Positions 17,276 to 26,159 are shown, counted from the stretch's first letter. The stretch is 64,000 bases of DNA from Candidatus Avelusimicrobium intestinipullorum (GCA_944324635.1 CALUXC010000001.1:124001-188000), one strand, 5' to 3'. Notes: generated by a model not told the origin, from the sequence alone. Made by a program: numbers and translations.

Positions 17276-17325
17276 GAGGTTACGACTAATTGCCCCAGGT
17301 TTCGGCACCCAGGACAGCAGGAAAT

Positions 17326-17934
17326 CTAACAGCTTACGCTGCGCTTAATAATACTGCGCACAATCCCTTCCACATGAAAGGACTCCTTATCTGCAATAAT
17401 GGGGTTGTAGTCGGGGTTTTCCGATTGTAAAATCACATTTTCCCCGTCCTGCGTAAAGCGTTTGACCATCACTTCCCCGTTGTTTACGCACACCACTACG
17501 TCTTTGTTTTTGGGGGTGTGGTTCTGCTCCACTATCAGCCAATCGTGCGGGGCAATCAGCGTTTGCATGGAATCCCCTTTGGCTTCCACCATAAAGCCTT
17601 TGCAGGCCGGAAAGTAAATCATGCTCGGATCCACCGGCACAATGCGGGTAGGGGTGCCGTCTAAAATAGTGCCCTCGGGGCCGCACTTGGCCATACCGTA
17701 CATTTTTAGATAGATTACATTGCGTTCCGGATCTTTTAGAATAATGTAATCACGCGGGTTGGCGGGGTTGCGTTTCAAAAATCCCTTTTTTTCCAACTGT
17801 TTAATGTGGTGAAATACCACGCTTTTCCCGCTTACGTTTAAGCGGTCGGCCAATTCTTCCATCGTCAGCGGATCGGAAATGTTGGCTTTCAAAATGTCCA
17901 ACAGTTCGGCTTGTTTGGGGTGCAGGGCTTTCAT
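17326..17934 (-). CDS. lexA: LexA-like transcriptional repressor (S24 family)
   Basis: A 202-residue repressor. The N-terminal winged helix (about residues 1-65) contains L-T-M-E-E-L-A-D-R-L-N-V-S as the helix-turn-helix. The C-terminal S24 domain has the nucleophile in G-D-S-M-Q (Ser about residue 121) and the general base Lys in V-M-V-K-R-F near 158. The expected self-cleavage region reads M-A-K-C-G-P near residue 83, a Cys-Gly bond as in UmuD rather than the Ala-Gly of most LexA proteins. ATG 17934 follows AGGAG. A direct repeat in the promoter (17961-17979) may be the autoregulatory operator. Another S24 repressor role is possible. Confidence 0.8.
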   Translation of the reverse strand: MKALHPKQAELLDILKANISDPLTMEELADRLNVSGKSVVFHHIKQLEKKGFLKRNPANPRDYIILKDPERNVIYLKMYGMAKCGPEGTILDGTPTRIVPVDPSMIYFPACKGFMVEAKGDSMQTLIAPHDWLIVEQNHTPKNKDVVVCVNNGEVMVKRFTQDGENVILQSENPDYNPIIADKESFHVEGIVRSIIKRSVSC

Positions 17935-17960
17935 AAGCGGCTCCTTTTACTTTCTTTTTC

Positions 17961-17979
17961 GTTCTATACTTTGTTCTAT
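17961..17979. promoter_or_regulatory. Direct-repeat operator candidate upstream of lexA
   Basis: GTTCTAT occurs at 17961-17967 and again at 17973-17979 (12-nt period, GTTC-N8-GTTC). It overlaps the likely lexA promoter. The arrangement resembles the direct-repeat LexA boxes of alphaproteobacteria (GTTC-N7-GTTC), with one extra base. Confidence 0.45.
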
Positions 17980-18213
17980 AAAATTTTGCAAAAGGTGTCA
18001 ATTTGTTTTTTCCAAAGGAAACGCTTAAACGGGGGAAAAGTAGATTTGGCTTTTTACTAGGTAGGCTGGCTGGAAGAGGGCAAGTGCGGGAAAAGAGAAA
18101 AAATGGCACTGCCGGGCGATACGAGGCCTTAGAACACGGGCTGGCCTTGTTTGCATAAGGTTTTATAAAACGATTGCACTTAGCCGCATACCCGGGAAAA
18201 ATGTTTGCTGGGC
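17980..18213. other. Intergenic stretch between lexA and galT
   Basis: No reading frame here has a ribosome-binding site or family features. The sequence is A-rich near the lexA promoter. I see no clear structure before the galT terminator. Confidence 0.4.
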
Positions 18214-18242
18214 AAAAAAATCCCCCCGCTTAAGCGGGGGGA
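18214..18242 (-). terminator. Terminator of the galactose operon
   Basis: TCCCCCCGCT pairs with AGCGGGGGGA. On the minus strand it is followed by seven T (18214-18220). Confidence 0.9.
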
Positions 18243-18247
18243 TATTG

Positions 18248-19753
18248 TTATAGCTTTTTTATAAAACGCTCAAAGGCGGCTTTGCCTTCCGGCGTTCGTT
18301 TGTATACGCCTGCATATTCCAGCACGCGGGCAAACACTTTGCCCACTTCCGCGCGCAGGATTTCTTCGGCATTGTCGGGCGTGAACGTATACTTGGCCAA
18401 CAATTCTTCCGCCCACGGGGCGTGTTTGGCTAAGGATTCGTTTCGCTTAATGGCGGCGAGGTCCTTTTTAATCAGCGGGGCTTCCAGGTCTTTTAATTCC
18501 TTGGCAAGCCGCGCCGGCAGTACCGCTAACCCCATCACTTCTATGAGCCCGATATTTTCCTTTTTGATATGGTGCACTTCGGCATGTGGGTGGAAGATAC
18601 CCATCGGGAATTCTTCCGTCGTGCGGTTGTTGCGAAGCACGATATCAAGCTCAAACGCTTTGCCGCGGCGGCGGGCAATGGGCGTGACGGTATTATGCGG
18701 CGTGTCACCCGTTTTGGCCAAAATGTCGGCCTTGGCGTCGCTGTAGGAACGCCATTTTTTAAGGATATAATCGCCGGCTTCTATCAGGTCTTTTTTGCTC
18801 CCGTTCAAGCGGATTACGCTCATCGGCCATTTGACGATTCCCGCTTTTACGCGCGGGAACTTGCTTAACTTAAACGACGTTTCCACCGGGGCTTTGGCCA
18901 TGGCAAAGGTGTAGCGACCGCCCTGGAAATGGTCGTGCGTTAAAATAGAACCGCCCACAATCGGCAAATCGGCATTGGAACCGATAAAGTAGTGGGGCAG
19001 GAAATCTACAAAGTTAAGCAGGCGCGCAAAGCTCTTTTTGGTGAGCTTCATCGGTTCGTGCTTGTCGGACAGGAAAATGCAGTGTTCGTTGTAATACACA
19101 TACGGCGAATACTGCAGGAACCACGGTTCCCCGTCTTTTAATAAATCAAGCGGCACCAGGCGCAGGTTTTGGCGCGCCGGGTGATTGACGCGCCCCGCGT
19201 AGCCTTCGTTTTCCTTGCACAGCAGGCAGGACGGGTACGAAGAGGCTTTCACTTTCAGCGCGGCGGCAATATCTTTGGGGTCTTTTTCGGGCTTGGACAT
19301 GTTGATGGTAATGTCCAGGCTGCCGTAAGGCGTGCGGGCCTTCCAGGCCAGGTTTTTGGCCACGCGCTCGGTGCGGATATAATCCAGGGCGCGGGCGTCG
19401 TGGTAGAATTTGTCCGTGGCGGCCTTGGGGTTCTTTTTATGCAGGGTGAAAAACTCGTCCGTTACGGCCGAGGGACGCCCCGCAAAAACGCCCATGAGTT
19501 TAGTGTCAAACAAGTCACGCATAGTGACGGTATCCGGCTCTATGAGGCCTTGTTTGGCGGCCCAATCGCAAATGTTGTTAAGGATTTTGCACGGATAGGC
19601 GGGCGTTTTACCTTTGAAGCCGCTGGGCGTATAGTCGGATAAGTGCAGCAAATCCAACAACTGGTTCACCGCCCAGGCACGATCCCGCTCGGGCAGGAGT
19701 TTTTCGTTTACGGCAAATGCTACCAATTGATCTATAAGCAAATTAATGTCCAT
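18248..19753 (-). CDS. galT: UDP-glucose--hexose-1-phosphate uridylyltransferase (long GalT form)
   Basis: A 501-residue enzyme that exchanges UMP between UDP-glucose and galactose-1-phosphate. The length and the active-site motif L-T-H-D-H-F-Q-G-G (near residue 270) fit the long GalT type found in Firmicutes rather than the 350-residue enterobacterial type. The N-terminal start M-D-I-N-L-L-I-D-Q-L at 19753 has AGGAG upstream, overlapping the galE stop region. The extension to 19792 is not supported. It is the last gene of a galM-galK-galE-galT strand. Confidence 0.92.
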   Translation of the reverse strand: MDINLLIDQLVAFAVNEKLLPERDRAWAVNQLLDLLHLSDYTPSGFKGKTPAYPCKILNNICDWAAKQGLIEPDTVTMRDLFDTKLMGVFAGRPSAVTDEFFTLHKKNPKAATDKFYHDARALDYIRTERVAKNLAWKARTPYGSLDITINMSKPEKDPKDIAAALKVKASSYPSCLLCKENEGYAGRVNHPARQNLRLVPLDLLKDGEPWFLQYSPYVYYNEHCIFLSDKHEPMKLTKKSFARLLNFVDFLPHYFIGSNADLPIVGGSILTHDHFQGGRYTFAMAKAPVETSFKLSKFPRVKAGIVKWPMSVIRLNGSKKDLIEAGDYILKKWRSYSDAKADILAKTGDTPHNTVTPIARRRGKAFELDIVLRNNRTTEEFPMGIFHPHAEVHHIKKENIGLIEVMGLAVLPARLAKELKDLEAPLIKKDLAAIKRNESLAKHAPWAEELLAKYTFTPDNAEEILRAEVGKVFARVLEYAGVYKRTPEGKAAFERFIKKL

Positions 19754-19761
19754 AATTTCTC

Positions 19762-20736
19762 CTAAAATTTGCGGTGCTGTTCCCAGTTCCAAGCGGTTTC
19801 AATAATGCGCGTTAAATTATATTCGGGTTTCCAGCCCAGCACTTTTTGGGCTTTGGCGCTGTCCGCCACCAGCACGGCGGGGTCTCCCGCGCGGCGGGGG
19901 GCCACTTCTACCTTAAAGTCCACTCCCGTAATACGCTTGGCTTCTTTGACCAGTTCCGCCACGGAAAAACCGTTTCCGCTTCCCAGATTGAAGCGTTCGC
20001 TTACGTTGTCCTTAAACATTTTTTCCAGCGCCAAAATATGCGCGCGGGCCAGGTCGTTCACGTGCACGTAATCGCGCACGCAGGTGCCGTCCGGGGTGGG
20101 GTAATCGTTGCCGAACATTTTGATAGAGGGGCGTTTACCCGCGGCGGCCTGCAAAACGATGGGGATTAAATGCGTTTCCGGGTCGTGCGATTCGCCGATT
20201 TCGCCCGAGTCGTCCGCGCCGCTGGCGTTAAAGTAACGCAGGGCCGTGGCTTTGAGGCCGTAGGCGGTATCAAAATCCGCAAGCATTTTTTCCACCATCA
20301 GTTTGGTGTTGCCGTAAGGATTGATGGGGTTTTGGGGGTGGGTTTCGTCTATTTTTTCTTTGACGGGTTCCCCAAAGGTAGCGGCGGTGGAGGAGAACAC
20401 AAAGTATTTCACGTTGTTTTCCACCATAGCGTCCAACAGGTTCAGCACTTTGGCAACGTTGTTGTGGTAATACTTGGAAGGTTCTTTGACGCTTTCGCCT
20501 ACTTCTATGAATGCGGCAAAATGCATGACGGCGTCTATTTGATGTTTTTTGAACACTTCCGCCAGGCGGTTTTTATCGCCCAGGTCGCCCAGTTCAAAGG
20601 GATATTTTGCCACGGCTTCGCGGTGCCCTTTGGATAAATTGTCAAACACGACGGGGTTATACCCTTTTTCGGCCAGCATTTTTACGGTGTGGGAGCCGAT
20701 ATACCCCGCGCCGCCGATAACTAAAATGTTTTTCAT
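19762..20736 (-). CDS. galE: UDP-glucose 4-epimerase
   Basis: A 324-residue extended short-chain dehydrogenase. The NAD-binding G-G-A-G-Y-I-G-S-H is at residues 7-15. S-S-T-A-A-T-F-G near residue 118 and Y-G-N-T-K near 143 supply the catalytic Ser/Thr, Tyr and Lys. Y-F-N-A-S-G-A-D near 173 and C-V-R-D-Y-V-H near 230 are typical of GalE. It interconverts UDP-galactose and UDP-glucose. ATG 20736 follows AGGAGAA. The longer frame to 20814 lacks a site. Confidence 0.95.
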   Translation of the reverse strand: MKNILVIGGAGYIGSHTVKMLAEKGYNPVVFDNLSKGHREAVAKYPFELGDLGDKNRLAEVFKKHQIDAVMHFAAFIEVGESVKEPSKYYHNNVAKVLNLLDAMVENNVKYFVFSSTAATFGEPVKEKIDETHPQNPINPYGNTKLMVEKMLADFDTAYGLKATALRYFNASGADDSGEIGESHDPETHLIPIVLQAAAGKRPSIKMFGNDYPTPDGTCVRDYVHVNDLARAHILALEKMFKDNVSERFNLGSGNGFSVAELVKEAKRITGVDFKVEVAPRRAGDPAVLVADSAKAQKVLGWKPEYNLTRIIETAWNWEQHRKF

Positions 20737-20767
20737 AAAATTCTCCTTAGTAACAAGTTGCACAGGC

Positions 20768-21940
20768 CTAGTACATCTTTTCTTCCTGACGGGCAGGTCC
20801 GCCCACGGAAGCAATGTAGAAATCCGCCGTCAGGCCGGTTTTTTCGCGGTAGATTTTGCCCACATTGTCTATAAAACTTTTGACGTTTTCGTCTTTCACC
20901 AAGGCAATGGCGCAGCCGCCAAATCCTGCCCCCGTCATGCGGGCGCCCAGCACGCCTTTTTGCTGCCAGGCCGCTTCGGCCAAGGCGTCCAGTTCCTTGC
21001 CGGTCACTTCGTAATCGTCGCGCAGGGAAACGTGGGATTGGTTCATCAGTTTTCCGAAGGTTTCCAAATCGCCTTCTTTTAATTTTTTTACCGCTTCCAG
21101 CGTGCGCTGGTTTTCGTACACGGCGTGTTTGGCGCGTTTGCGTTCCACGGGGTCTGCAATCAGGTCTTTGTGTTTTTCAAATTCTTCCACGCTCAGCTCT
21201 CCCAGCGATTTGATGGGAAGCTTCGTTTGCAAGGCCTGGAGGGCGCGTTCGCATTCGCCGCGGCGTTCGTTATATTTGGAGTCGGCCAGTTCGCGGCGTT
21301 TGTTGGTGTTCATAATAACAATGGAAATGCCTTTGAGGTCCAGCGGGGCATATTCGTAATCCAAGGTGTTGCAGTCCAGCAGAACGGCGCAGCCTTCTTT
21401 GCCCATGCCGATGGCAAACTGGTCCATAATGCCGCAGTTCATGCCCACAAATTTGTTTTCCGCTTCTTGGCAAATTTTCACCAGTTCCACTTGCGGGATG
21501 TAGAGCTTGAAGACATTGTTCATGGCTACGGCGGTGGCCAGCTCTATGGAAGCGGAAGACGAAAGCCCCGCCCCGTTGGGAATATCACCCCAGAACATGA
21601 GCTCAAAACCTTGGTCAATTTTGTAGCCGCGGTTTTGCAGCGTTTTGATAACGCCCAGCGGATAGTTGGCCCAGTCCTGCTTTTTGCTGTAGGAAATGTT
21701 GTCCAAGTCGGCGTCTATAATGCCTTGTTGGGGGAAATTGAGGGAGTAGAGGCGTATTTTGCGGTCATCGCGCTTGCAAAACACACAATGCGTGCCAAAA
21801 GAAAGCGCGCACGGAAATACGTGCCCGCCGTTATAGTCCGTATGTTCGCCGATGAGGTTCACCCGCCCCGGCGCGAAAAAATATAGTTTTTCTTTTTTGA
21901 AAACTTCGTTGAATTTGCTTCTAAGTGCCAATTGATTCAT
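20768..21940 (-). CDS. galK: Galactokinase
   Basis: A 390-residue GHMP kinase that phosphorylates galactose at C1. The galactokinase signature G-R-V-N-L-I-G-E-H-T-D-Y is near residue 27. The phosphate-binding loop G-A-G-L-S-S-S-A-S is near 128, C-G-I-M-D-Q-F near 168 (catalytic Asp) and the late motif G-A-G-F-G-G near 342. ATG 21940 follows AAAGGGG. A 9-bp intercistronic hairpin separates it from galM. Confidence 0.95.
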   Translation of the reverse strand: MNQLALRSKFNEVFKKEKLYFFAPGRVNLIGEHTDYNGGHVFPCALSFGTHCVFCKRDDRKIRLYSLNFPQQGIIDADLDNISYSKKQDWANYPLGVIKTLQNRGYKIDQGFELMFWGDIPNGAGLSSSASIELATAVAMNNVFKLYIPQVELVKICQEAENKFVGMNCGIMDQFAIGMGKEGCAVLLDCNTLDYEYAPLDLKGISIVIMNTNKRRELADSKYNERRGECERALQALQTKLPIKSLGELSVEEFEKHKDLIADPVERKRAKHAVYENQRTLEAVKKLKEGDLETFGKLMNQSHVSLRDDYEVTGKELDALAEAAWQQKGVLGARMTGAGFGGCAIALVKDENVKSFIDNVGKIYREKTGLTADFYIASVGGPARQEEKMY

Positions 21941-21953
21941 AGCATTATCCCCT

Positions 21954-21977
21954 TTCGGGCCGACTATGCGGCCCGAA
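21954..21977 (-). other. Intercistronic hairpin between galM and galK
   Basis: TTCGGGCCG (21954-21962) pairs with CGGCCCGAA (21969-21977) around a 6-nt loop. It stands just before the galK ribosome-binding site and has no T-run, so it may tune mRNA stability or galK translation. Confidence 0.55.
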
Positions 21978-21983
21978 TTAAAT

Positions 21984-22922
21984 TTATTCTACCGTCATTT
22001 TGAACGTCCATTCGTAGGTGCTCTTGGGCCCCACGACGGCTACGCGGCGGATTTTGCTGGCCACGTACAAATCGTCATATACGCCGGTGCAGGGTTCCAG
22101 GGCCAGGTTGTAGTCGCCCCGGTAGCCGCCTTGCGTTTTCCACACGCCCAGGTAAGGCACTTTGTCGGCGTCATACGTATAGATCAGTTTTTCGCCCGTG
22201 TCGGTGTGCTCGATGCCGCACCAACCGGCGGTATTGGGTTGGGTGAAGTAGAATTTTTCACAGTTGCGCACGGTGCGCGGTTCGGTGGCGGCCAGATCCA
22301 TTTTTAAGCCGTGAACGTCGGTCGTTTGCGGGTAAGCGTGGCGCGTACCCCAAGGGCCCAAGCGCTTGGAAGAGTGTTCCACCGTCATCACTTCGGTTAA
22401 GTTTTCCGGAATCAGCAGCCGCGTAGCGGGGGAGCAGGCTAAGAGGCAGTGCGGCGTCCAGATAAATTTGAAATCTTCGTCCGAGGTGTTTTCCACGCGA
22501 TATTCAAACAGCACTTCATTGTTTCTAAGCATGATGTTTTTGGAAAATACATACGGCAACGTTTGGCTTTTCACGATGGCTTTGGCGGCCAGGTCGTCCG
22601 GGGAGTGAATGCTTTCCCAGGGCATGGCCCATACTTCACCGTGGTCCGGAATGGGCATACCGTGCCAGGAGCCGTCCGGGTACGGGCAGGCGTCTATGGA
22701 CGGGAAAACTTCGTCAAATCCGCTGGAATCATATTCGGCAAACGAAGCACCGTATTCGGGCACGCGCAGGGTGTCATTATTAGATTGAAACAGCCACTCG
22801 CGGCCGGTTTTTTTATTTATCAGGCTCGCCATTTTGCAGGCATAGCCGGGCAGGAAGGTCAGGCGCAGGGCGTCATTTTCCAACGTCCAGGCGTCCAAAC
22901 CCTTGTAGACGGTTTGTGTCAT
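21984..22922 (-). CDS. galM: Aldose 1-epimerase (GalM family)
   Basis: A 312-residue beta-sandwich protein of the galactose-mutarotase superfamily. It interconverts alpha and beta anomers of galactose, supplying the alpha form to GalK. I recognise W-L-F-Q-S-N-N near residue 44, D-E-V-F-P-S near 70, H-G-E-V-W near 93 and the late L-A-L-E-P-C-T-G with a catalytic-type Glu near 285. Sequence divergence from E. coli GalM is large, so the call also rests on operon position. ATG 22922 follows GGGGGAG. A small terminator-like hairpin precedes it. Confidence 0.8.
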   Translation of the reverse strand: MTQTVYKGLDAWTLENDALRLTFLPGYACKMASLINKKTGREWLFQSNNDTLRVPEYGASFAEYDSSGFDEVFPSIDACPYPDGSWHGMPIPDHGEVWAMPWESIHSPDDLAAKAIVKSQTLPYVFSKNIMLRNNEVLFEYRVENTSDEDFKFIWTPHCLLACSPATRLLIPENLTEVMTVEHSSKRLGPWGTRHAYPQTTDVHGLKMDLAATEPRTVRNCEKFYFTQPNTAGWCGIEHTDTGEKLIYTYDADKVPYLGVWKTQGGYRGDYNLALEPCTGVYDDLYVASKIRRVAVVGPKSTYEWTFKMTVE

Positions 22923-22930
22923 AACTCCCC

Positions 22931-22955
22931 CAAAAAAGACGCGGCAAGGCCGCGC
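22931..22955 (-). terminator. Short terminator or attenuator between cdd and galM
   Basis: CGCGGC (22940-22945) pairs with GCCGCG (22949-22954) with a 3-nt loop. On the minus strand a TCTTTTTT run follows. It may partly separate cdd from the gal genes. Confidence 0.55.
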
Positions 22956-22957
22956 GG

Positions 22958-23392
22958 TTATTTTTCAGTAAATTTATCAAACGGAAAAGGCATCAAGTCG
23001 CGCAGCGTTTTGCGGTATGCGATGCGTTTTTCTTTGTCCAATACGGCAATTAAAATGGGCGTATCGGGCGGCATAAATTCGCTCATTACCTGGCGGCAGG
23101 CTCCGCAAGGAGAGTTAAAAGCCGAGCCCGCTATTTTTTGCGTAACCAACGCCAGCGCCCGCAGGCGGCGCGCTCCGGCACCGACAGCCGCAAAAATAGC
23201 GTTACGTTCGGCGCAGACGGTCAGCCCGTAGGACGAGTTTTCAATGTTGGTCCCCTGGAAGATACGTCCGTCCTCCGTTAACACGGCGGCCCCCACTTTG
23301 AATTTAGAGTAGGGCGAATAGGAATTTTCGCGCACTTGCTGCGCGGCATCCAATAAGGCTTTTTCTTCGTCTTTGGTTAGTGGTTTTCTCAT
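22958..23392 (-). CDS. cdd: Cytidine deaminase
   Basis: A 144-residue homotetrameric-type cytidine deaminase for pyrimidine salvage. Zinc-site motifs are C-A-E-R-N-A near residue 62 (catalytic Glu) and S-P-C-G-A-C-R-Q near 102 (two Cys ligands). N-I-E-N-S-S-Y-G near 51 binds the nucleoside. Length fits the family. No strong Shine-Dalgarno sequence precedes ATG 23392. It diverges from the SGNH gene. Confidence 0.94.
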   Translation of the reverse strand: MRKPLTKDEEKALLDAAQQVRENSYSPYSKFKVGAAVLTEDGRIFQGTNIENSSYGLTVCAERNAIFAAVGAGARRLRALALVTQKIAGSAFNSPCGACRQVMSEFMPPDTPILIAVLDKEKRIAYRKTLRDLMPFPFDKFTEK

Positions 23393-23470
23393 ACTCTTAT
23401 TCTTATAATAAAGAAGAAAAATGTCAACCTTTTTTTCGCACGCGCGTACGGGTGGGCCGGCCGGTTTTGT

Positions 23471-23476
23471 TATAAT
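23471..23476 (+). promoter_or_regulatory. -10 box of the SGNH gene, very short leader
   Basis: TATAAT 11 nt before ATG 23488. The leader would be only a few nucleotides and no GGAG site is visible. Confidence 0.5.
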
Positions 23477-23487
23477 AAAAAGAACGT

Positions 23488-24087
23488 ATGAAAAAATGGA
23501 TAATTGTTTTATTAGCGGCGGGAGCCTGCTGGTTTTTTATGAAAGATACGCATCAAATTAAAAATGTGGGCAATCCGGGGACGCAAATTGTGGCGTTTGG
23601 CGACAGCCTGACCGCCGGTTACGGCGCACCGAAAGGATCTTCGTATCCGGATTATTTGGCCCGCCTGCTAAACCGCGAAGTGGTGAATTTGGGCCTTTCC
23701 GGTGAAACGGCCGTTCACGCGCCGTCCCGCCTGGGAGAAGTGCTGGAACTCAACCCGCACATGGTGCTAATTGAGTTTGGCGCCAATGACTATATGCAAA
23801 ACCGCCGCATGGAGGACGCCGTGCAAGCCGTCAGCCAGATAGTGGACGCCGTGCAAGCCGCCGGTGCCGTGGCCGTGGTGGTGGATACGGGCGGGCCCGG
23901 TATGGGGCGTTATACCAGTGCGTACAAACAGCTTGCCAAAGAAAAAGGGGCGGTGTTTGTGCCGGGCATTTTGAAAGGAATTTTTAACAAGCGGCAATAT
24001 AAGTCGGACATGGTCCACCCCAATGCGGCCGGATACGAAATTGTGGCCCAGCGGGTGTACCGTGAAATTAAACCCTATCTGAAGTAG
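23488..24087 (+). CDS. SGNH-family esterase/lipase (TesA-like)
   Basis: A 199-residue GDSL/SGNH hydrolase with an N-terminal hydrophobic segment (residues 4-18) acting as signal or anchor. The nucleophile block is G-D-S-L-T-A-G-Y-G (Ser near residue 41). The block II glycine is in L-G-L-S-G-E-T near 73, G-A-N-D-Y near 99, and the terminal D-M-V-H-P-N (Asp and His) near 174. It likely acts in the periplasm on ester or thioester bonds. Translation appears to start without a Shine-Dalgarno sequence. The phospholipase D-like gene follows 45 nt later with its own -10 box. Confidence 0.87.
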   Translation: MKKWIIVLLAAGACWFFMKDTHQIKNVGNPGTQIVAFGDSLTAGYGAPKGSSYPDYLARLLNREVVNLGLSGETAVHAPSRLGEVLELNPHMVLIEFGANDYMQNRRMEDAVQAVSQIVDAVQAAGAVAVVVDTGGPGMGRYTSAYKQLAKEKGAVFVPGILKGIFNKRQYKSDMVHPNAAGYEIVAQRVYREIKPYLK

Positions 24088-24118
24088 CCGTTTCCCGCTT
24101 GTATGGCGGCCGATTTGC

Positions 24119-24124
24119 TACAAT
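24119..24124 (+). promoter_or_regulatory. -10 box of the phospholipase D-like gene, leaderless layout
   Basis: TACAAT, 8 nt before ATG 24133, with no Shine-Dalgarno sequence between. Confidence 0.6.
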
Positions 24125-24132
24125 ATACCCCT

Positions 24133-26151
24133 ATGAATAAATTACGCTTTCTTTTATGTTTAATGTTTTCGTTTTTCTTGTGTGCCTGTGCGCATGATTC
24201 TCATAAACAAGAATCGCTGCGCCGTGTAGCGTCCCATGAAGTAGAACCGGCGGACGCTTTCTTGCTGGGAAACTCTTTGTATATTGAATACGATTATCAG
24301 GGGGAGGCGTTCTTTTTTACGGCCGATTTGCAGGAGGCTCAAAAAGAAGGAAATGTGGATATCGTTTCGCTGGCGCCAAAGCGTATTAAAAACCCCGAAA
24401 AATTGGATCACAGCCGCCGTGTGGTGGTGGTAGGACGTGAATGGACGGAAGTGCTTAAACGCACGATTGCGCCGCTGGTCCCGCCCAGAGAAGGGCAGGG
24501 TATTTTGCTGTTTATTCAAAATTATGAAACGGTGCTCTTGCGCCGTGCAGACGGCACGCCCGATTTGGTGCTGCTTAAAAATGCGCCCGGGAATATAGAT
24601 ATTGTAGGCAAGATAGAAGCGGCGCAGTTTGATTTAATGGTGAATGAACAGCTCAAGAAAATGGTGGCCGCGGCGGGGGAACCGTATACTCGCTTTTTGC
24701 TGAGAATGGACGGGGTGCCTGCGTCCCCTTATATTTATGTAGATACCGAGAAAAACGCCAATATCCAGCTGCAGTTGCCCGATTATTATGAGCTTCGCAA
24801 AGAGATGACCTCTTTGGGCTTTTCCGTTTCGTTTGTATATTCCTTTTTTGTAAAAAGCCACTTGTTTAGCACGCTTAAGGCGCCGTTTACCACGCTGCAC
24901 CGCTTGGCGGCGTTTGGCACGTCCACCGTATACACGGCGTTGCCGCCTTATGCGCGGGATTTGAAGGAAATTCCGCCGCTTAATACAAGCGGGGAAGAAA
25001 TGGATTTGAAGGATTTTAACCGCTGGTTGGATAAAAAAATCAGCAAACAAAATTATAAAGCCTTTGTCACCCTGCTTATTGACGGAGAAGAATTTTTCCC
25101 GCATTTCCAGCTGGCTATGCAGCGGGCAAAAGAAAGTATTTTTACCACCGTCTATATTTTCATGGCGGACCCGTACGGCCTTTCCCTGGCCGACATTATG
25201 AAAGCACGCGCCAATGAAGGTATAGACGTGCGCGTGGTAGTGGACGAATTAAACACGGTGTTAAACTCGGGCAAAAACCCGGAATTAAAAACGTCCGAAA
25301 CATTCATCATGCCCAAATATATCACGTCGTATCTGCGCAAAGATTCCAAGGTCCAAGCCCGCACCCACTTAAATCCGTGGGGAACTTTTGACCACAGCAA
25401 AGTGTATATTGTGGACCGTAAATTGGCCTATACGGGCGGCATGAATATCGGGCAGGAGTACCGCTATACTTGGCATGATATGATGGTGGCCCTGGAAGGG
25501 CCGGTAGTGGGGAAACTGGTGAAAAACTTTTATGAAAACTGGTCTTTTACCGGCTGGGGGGGCGACTATGCCGCCGCGTACCGCAAGCTGTTTAGCAAGC
25601 GCAGCCGCGACGTAAACCGCGCCGCGCCCGGCATGATAGACGTGCGCCTCATGTACACCAAACCGCACGATTCGGAAATTTTTGAAGCCCAGCGCGAAGC
25701 TATCCGCCGTGCCAAAAAACGCATCTATATCCAAAACGCTTATTTCTCGGACGACCGCATCATCAAAGAATTGATAGAAGCCCGTGGCCGCGGGGTGGAC
25801 GTGCGCGTCATTCTGCCCGGCAAAAACGATGTGGGCATTATGGACGTAAACAACCGGGCCATGGCCAATAAACTGCTTAAAAACGGCGTGCGCGTTTATT
25901 TCTACAACGGCATGAGCCATGTGAAAGCGGCCCTGTATGACGGCTGGGCGGTGGTGGGGTCGTCTAACTTTGACAAGATGAGCCTCTACATCAACAAAGA
26001 AATGAGCTTGGGTATTTCCGATCCGGCTTTTGTAAACGAACTTACCCACCGATTGTTTGAAAAAGATTTTGCCAACTCGGAAGAGCTGACCGAACCGCTG
26101 GATATTGCCTGGACCTATTCTATCGTAACGGCTCTTACCAACCAGCTCTAA
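24133..26151 (+). CDS. Phospholipase D-like lipoprotein (cardiolipin synthase family)
   Basis: A 672-residue protein. The lipoprotein signal ends in F-L-C-A-C (Cys about residue 17). Residues 30-290 are of unknown fold. The C-terminal half has two phospholipase D domains with HKD-type motifs H-S-K-V-Y-I-V-D near residue 420 and H-V-K-A-A-L-Y-D near 596, each followed by a G-x-N or S-S-N-F segment. This is the cardiolipin synthase/transphosphatidylase arrangement. A lipid-anchored, periplasm-facing location is unusual for cardiolipin synthase, so another phosphodiester substrate is possible. I chose ATG 24133 over 24103 because the promoter lies between them. Confidence 0.85.
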   Translation: MNKLRFLLCLMFSFFLCACAHDSHKQESLRRVASHEVEPADAFLLGNSLYIEYDYQGEAFFFTADLQEAQKEGNVDIVSLAPKRIKNPEKLDHSRRVVVVGREWTEVLKRTIAPLVPPREGQGILLFIQNYETVLLRRADGTPDLVLLKNAPGNIDIVGKIEAAQFDLMVNEQLKKMVAAAGEPYTRFLLRMDGVPASPYIYVDTEKNANIQLQLPDYYELRKEMTSLGFSVSFVYSFFVKSHLFSTLKAPFTTLHRLAAFGTSTVYTALPPYARDLKEIPPLNTSGEEMDLKDFNRWLDKKISKQNYKAFVTLLIDGEEFFPHFQLAMQRAKESIFTTVYIFMADPYGLSLADIMKARANEGIDVRVVVDELNTVLNSGKNPELKTSETFIMPKYITSYLRKDSKVQARTHLNPWGTFDHSKVYIVDRKLAYTGGMNIGQEYRYTWHDMMVALEGPVVGKLVKNFYENWSFTGWGGDYAAAYRKLFSKRSRDVNRAAPGMIDVRLMYTKPHDSEIFEAQREAIRRAKKRIYIQNAYFSDDRIIKELIEARGRGVDVRVILPGKNDVGIMDVNNRAMANKLLKNGVRVYFYNGMSHVKAALYDGWAVVGSSNFDKMSLYINKEMSLGISDPAFVNELTHRLFEKDFANSEELTEPLDIAWTYSIVTALTNQL

Positions 26152-26159
26152 CAGTTATA

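Noticed and set aside
24103-24132. Upstream ATG start for the phospholipase D-like gene
   Set aside because: The -10 box TACAAT lies between it and ATG 24133, and the shorter form begins with a clean lipoprotein signal.
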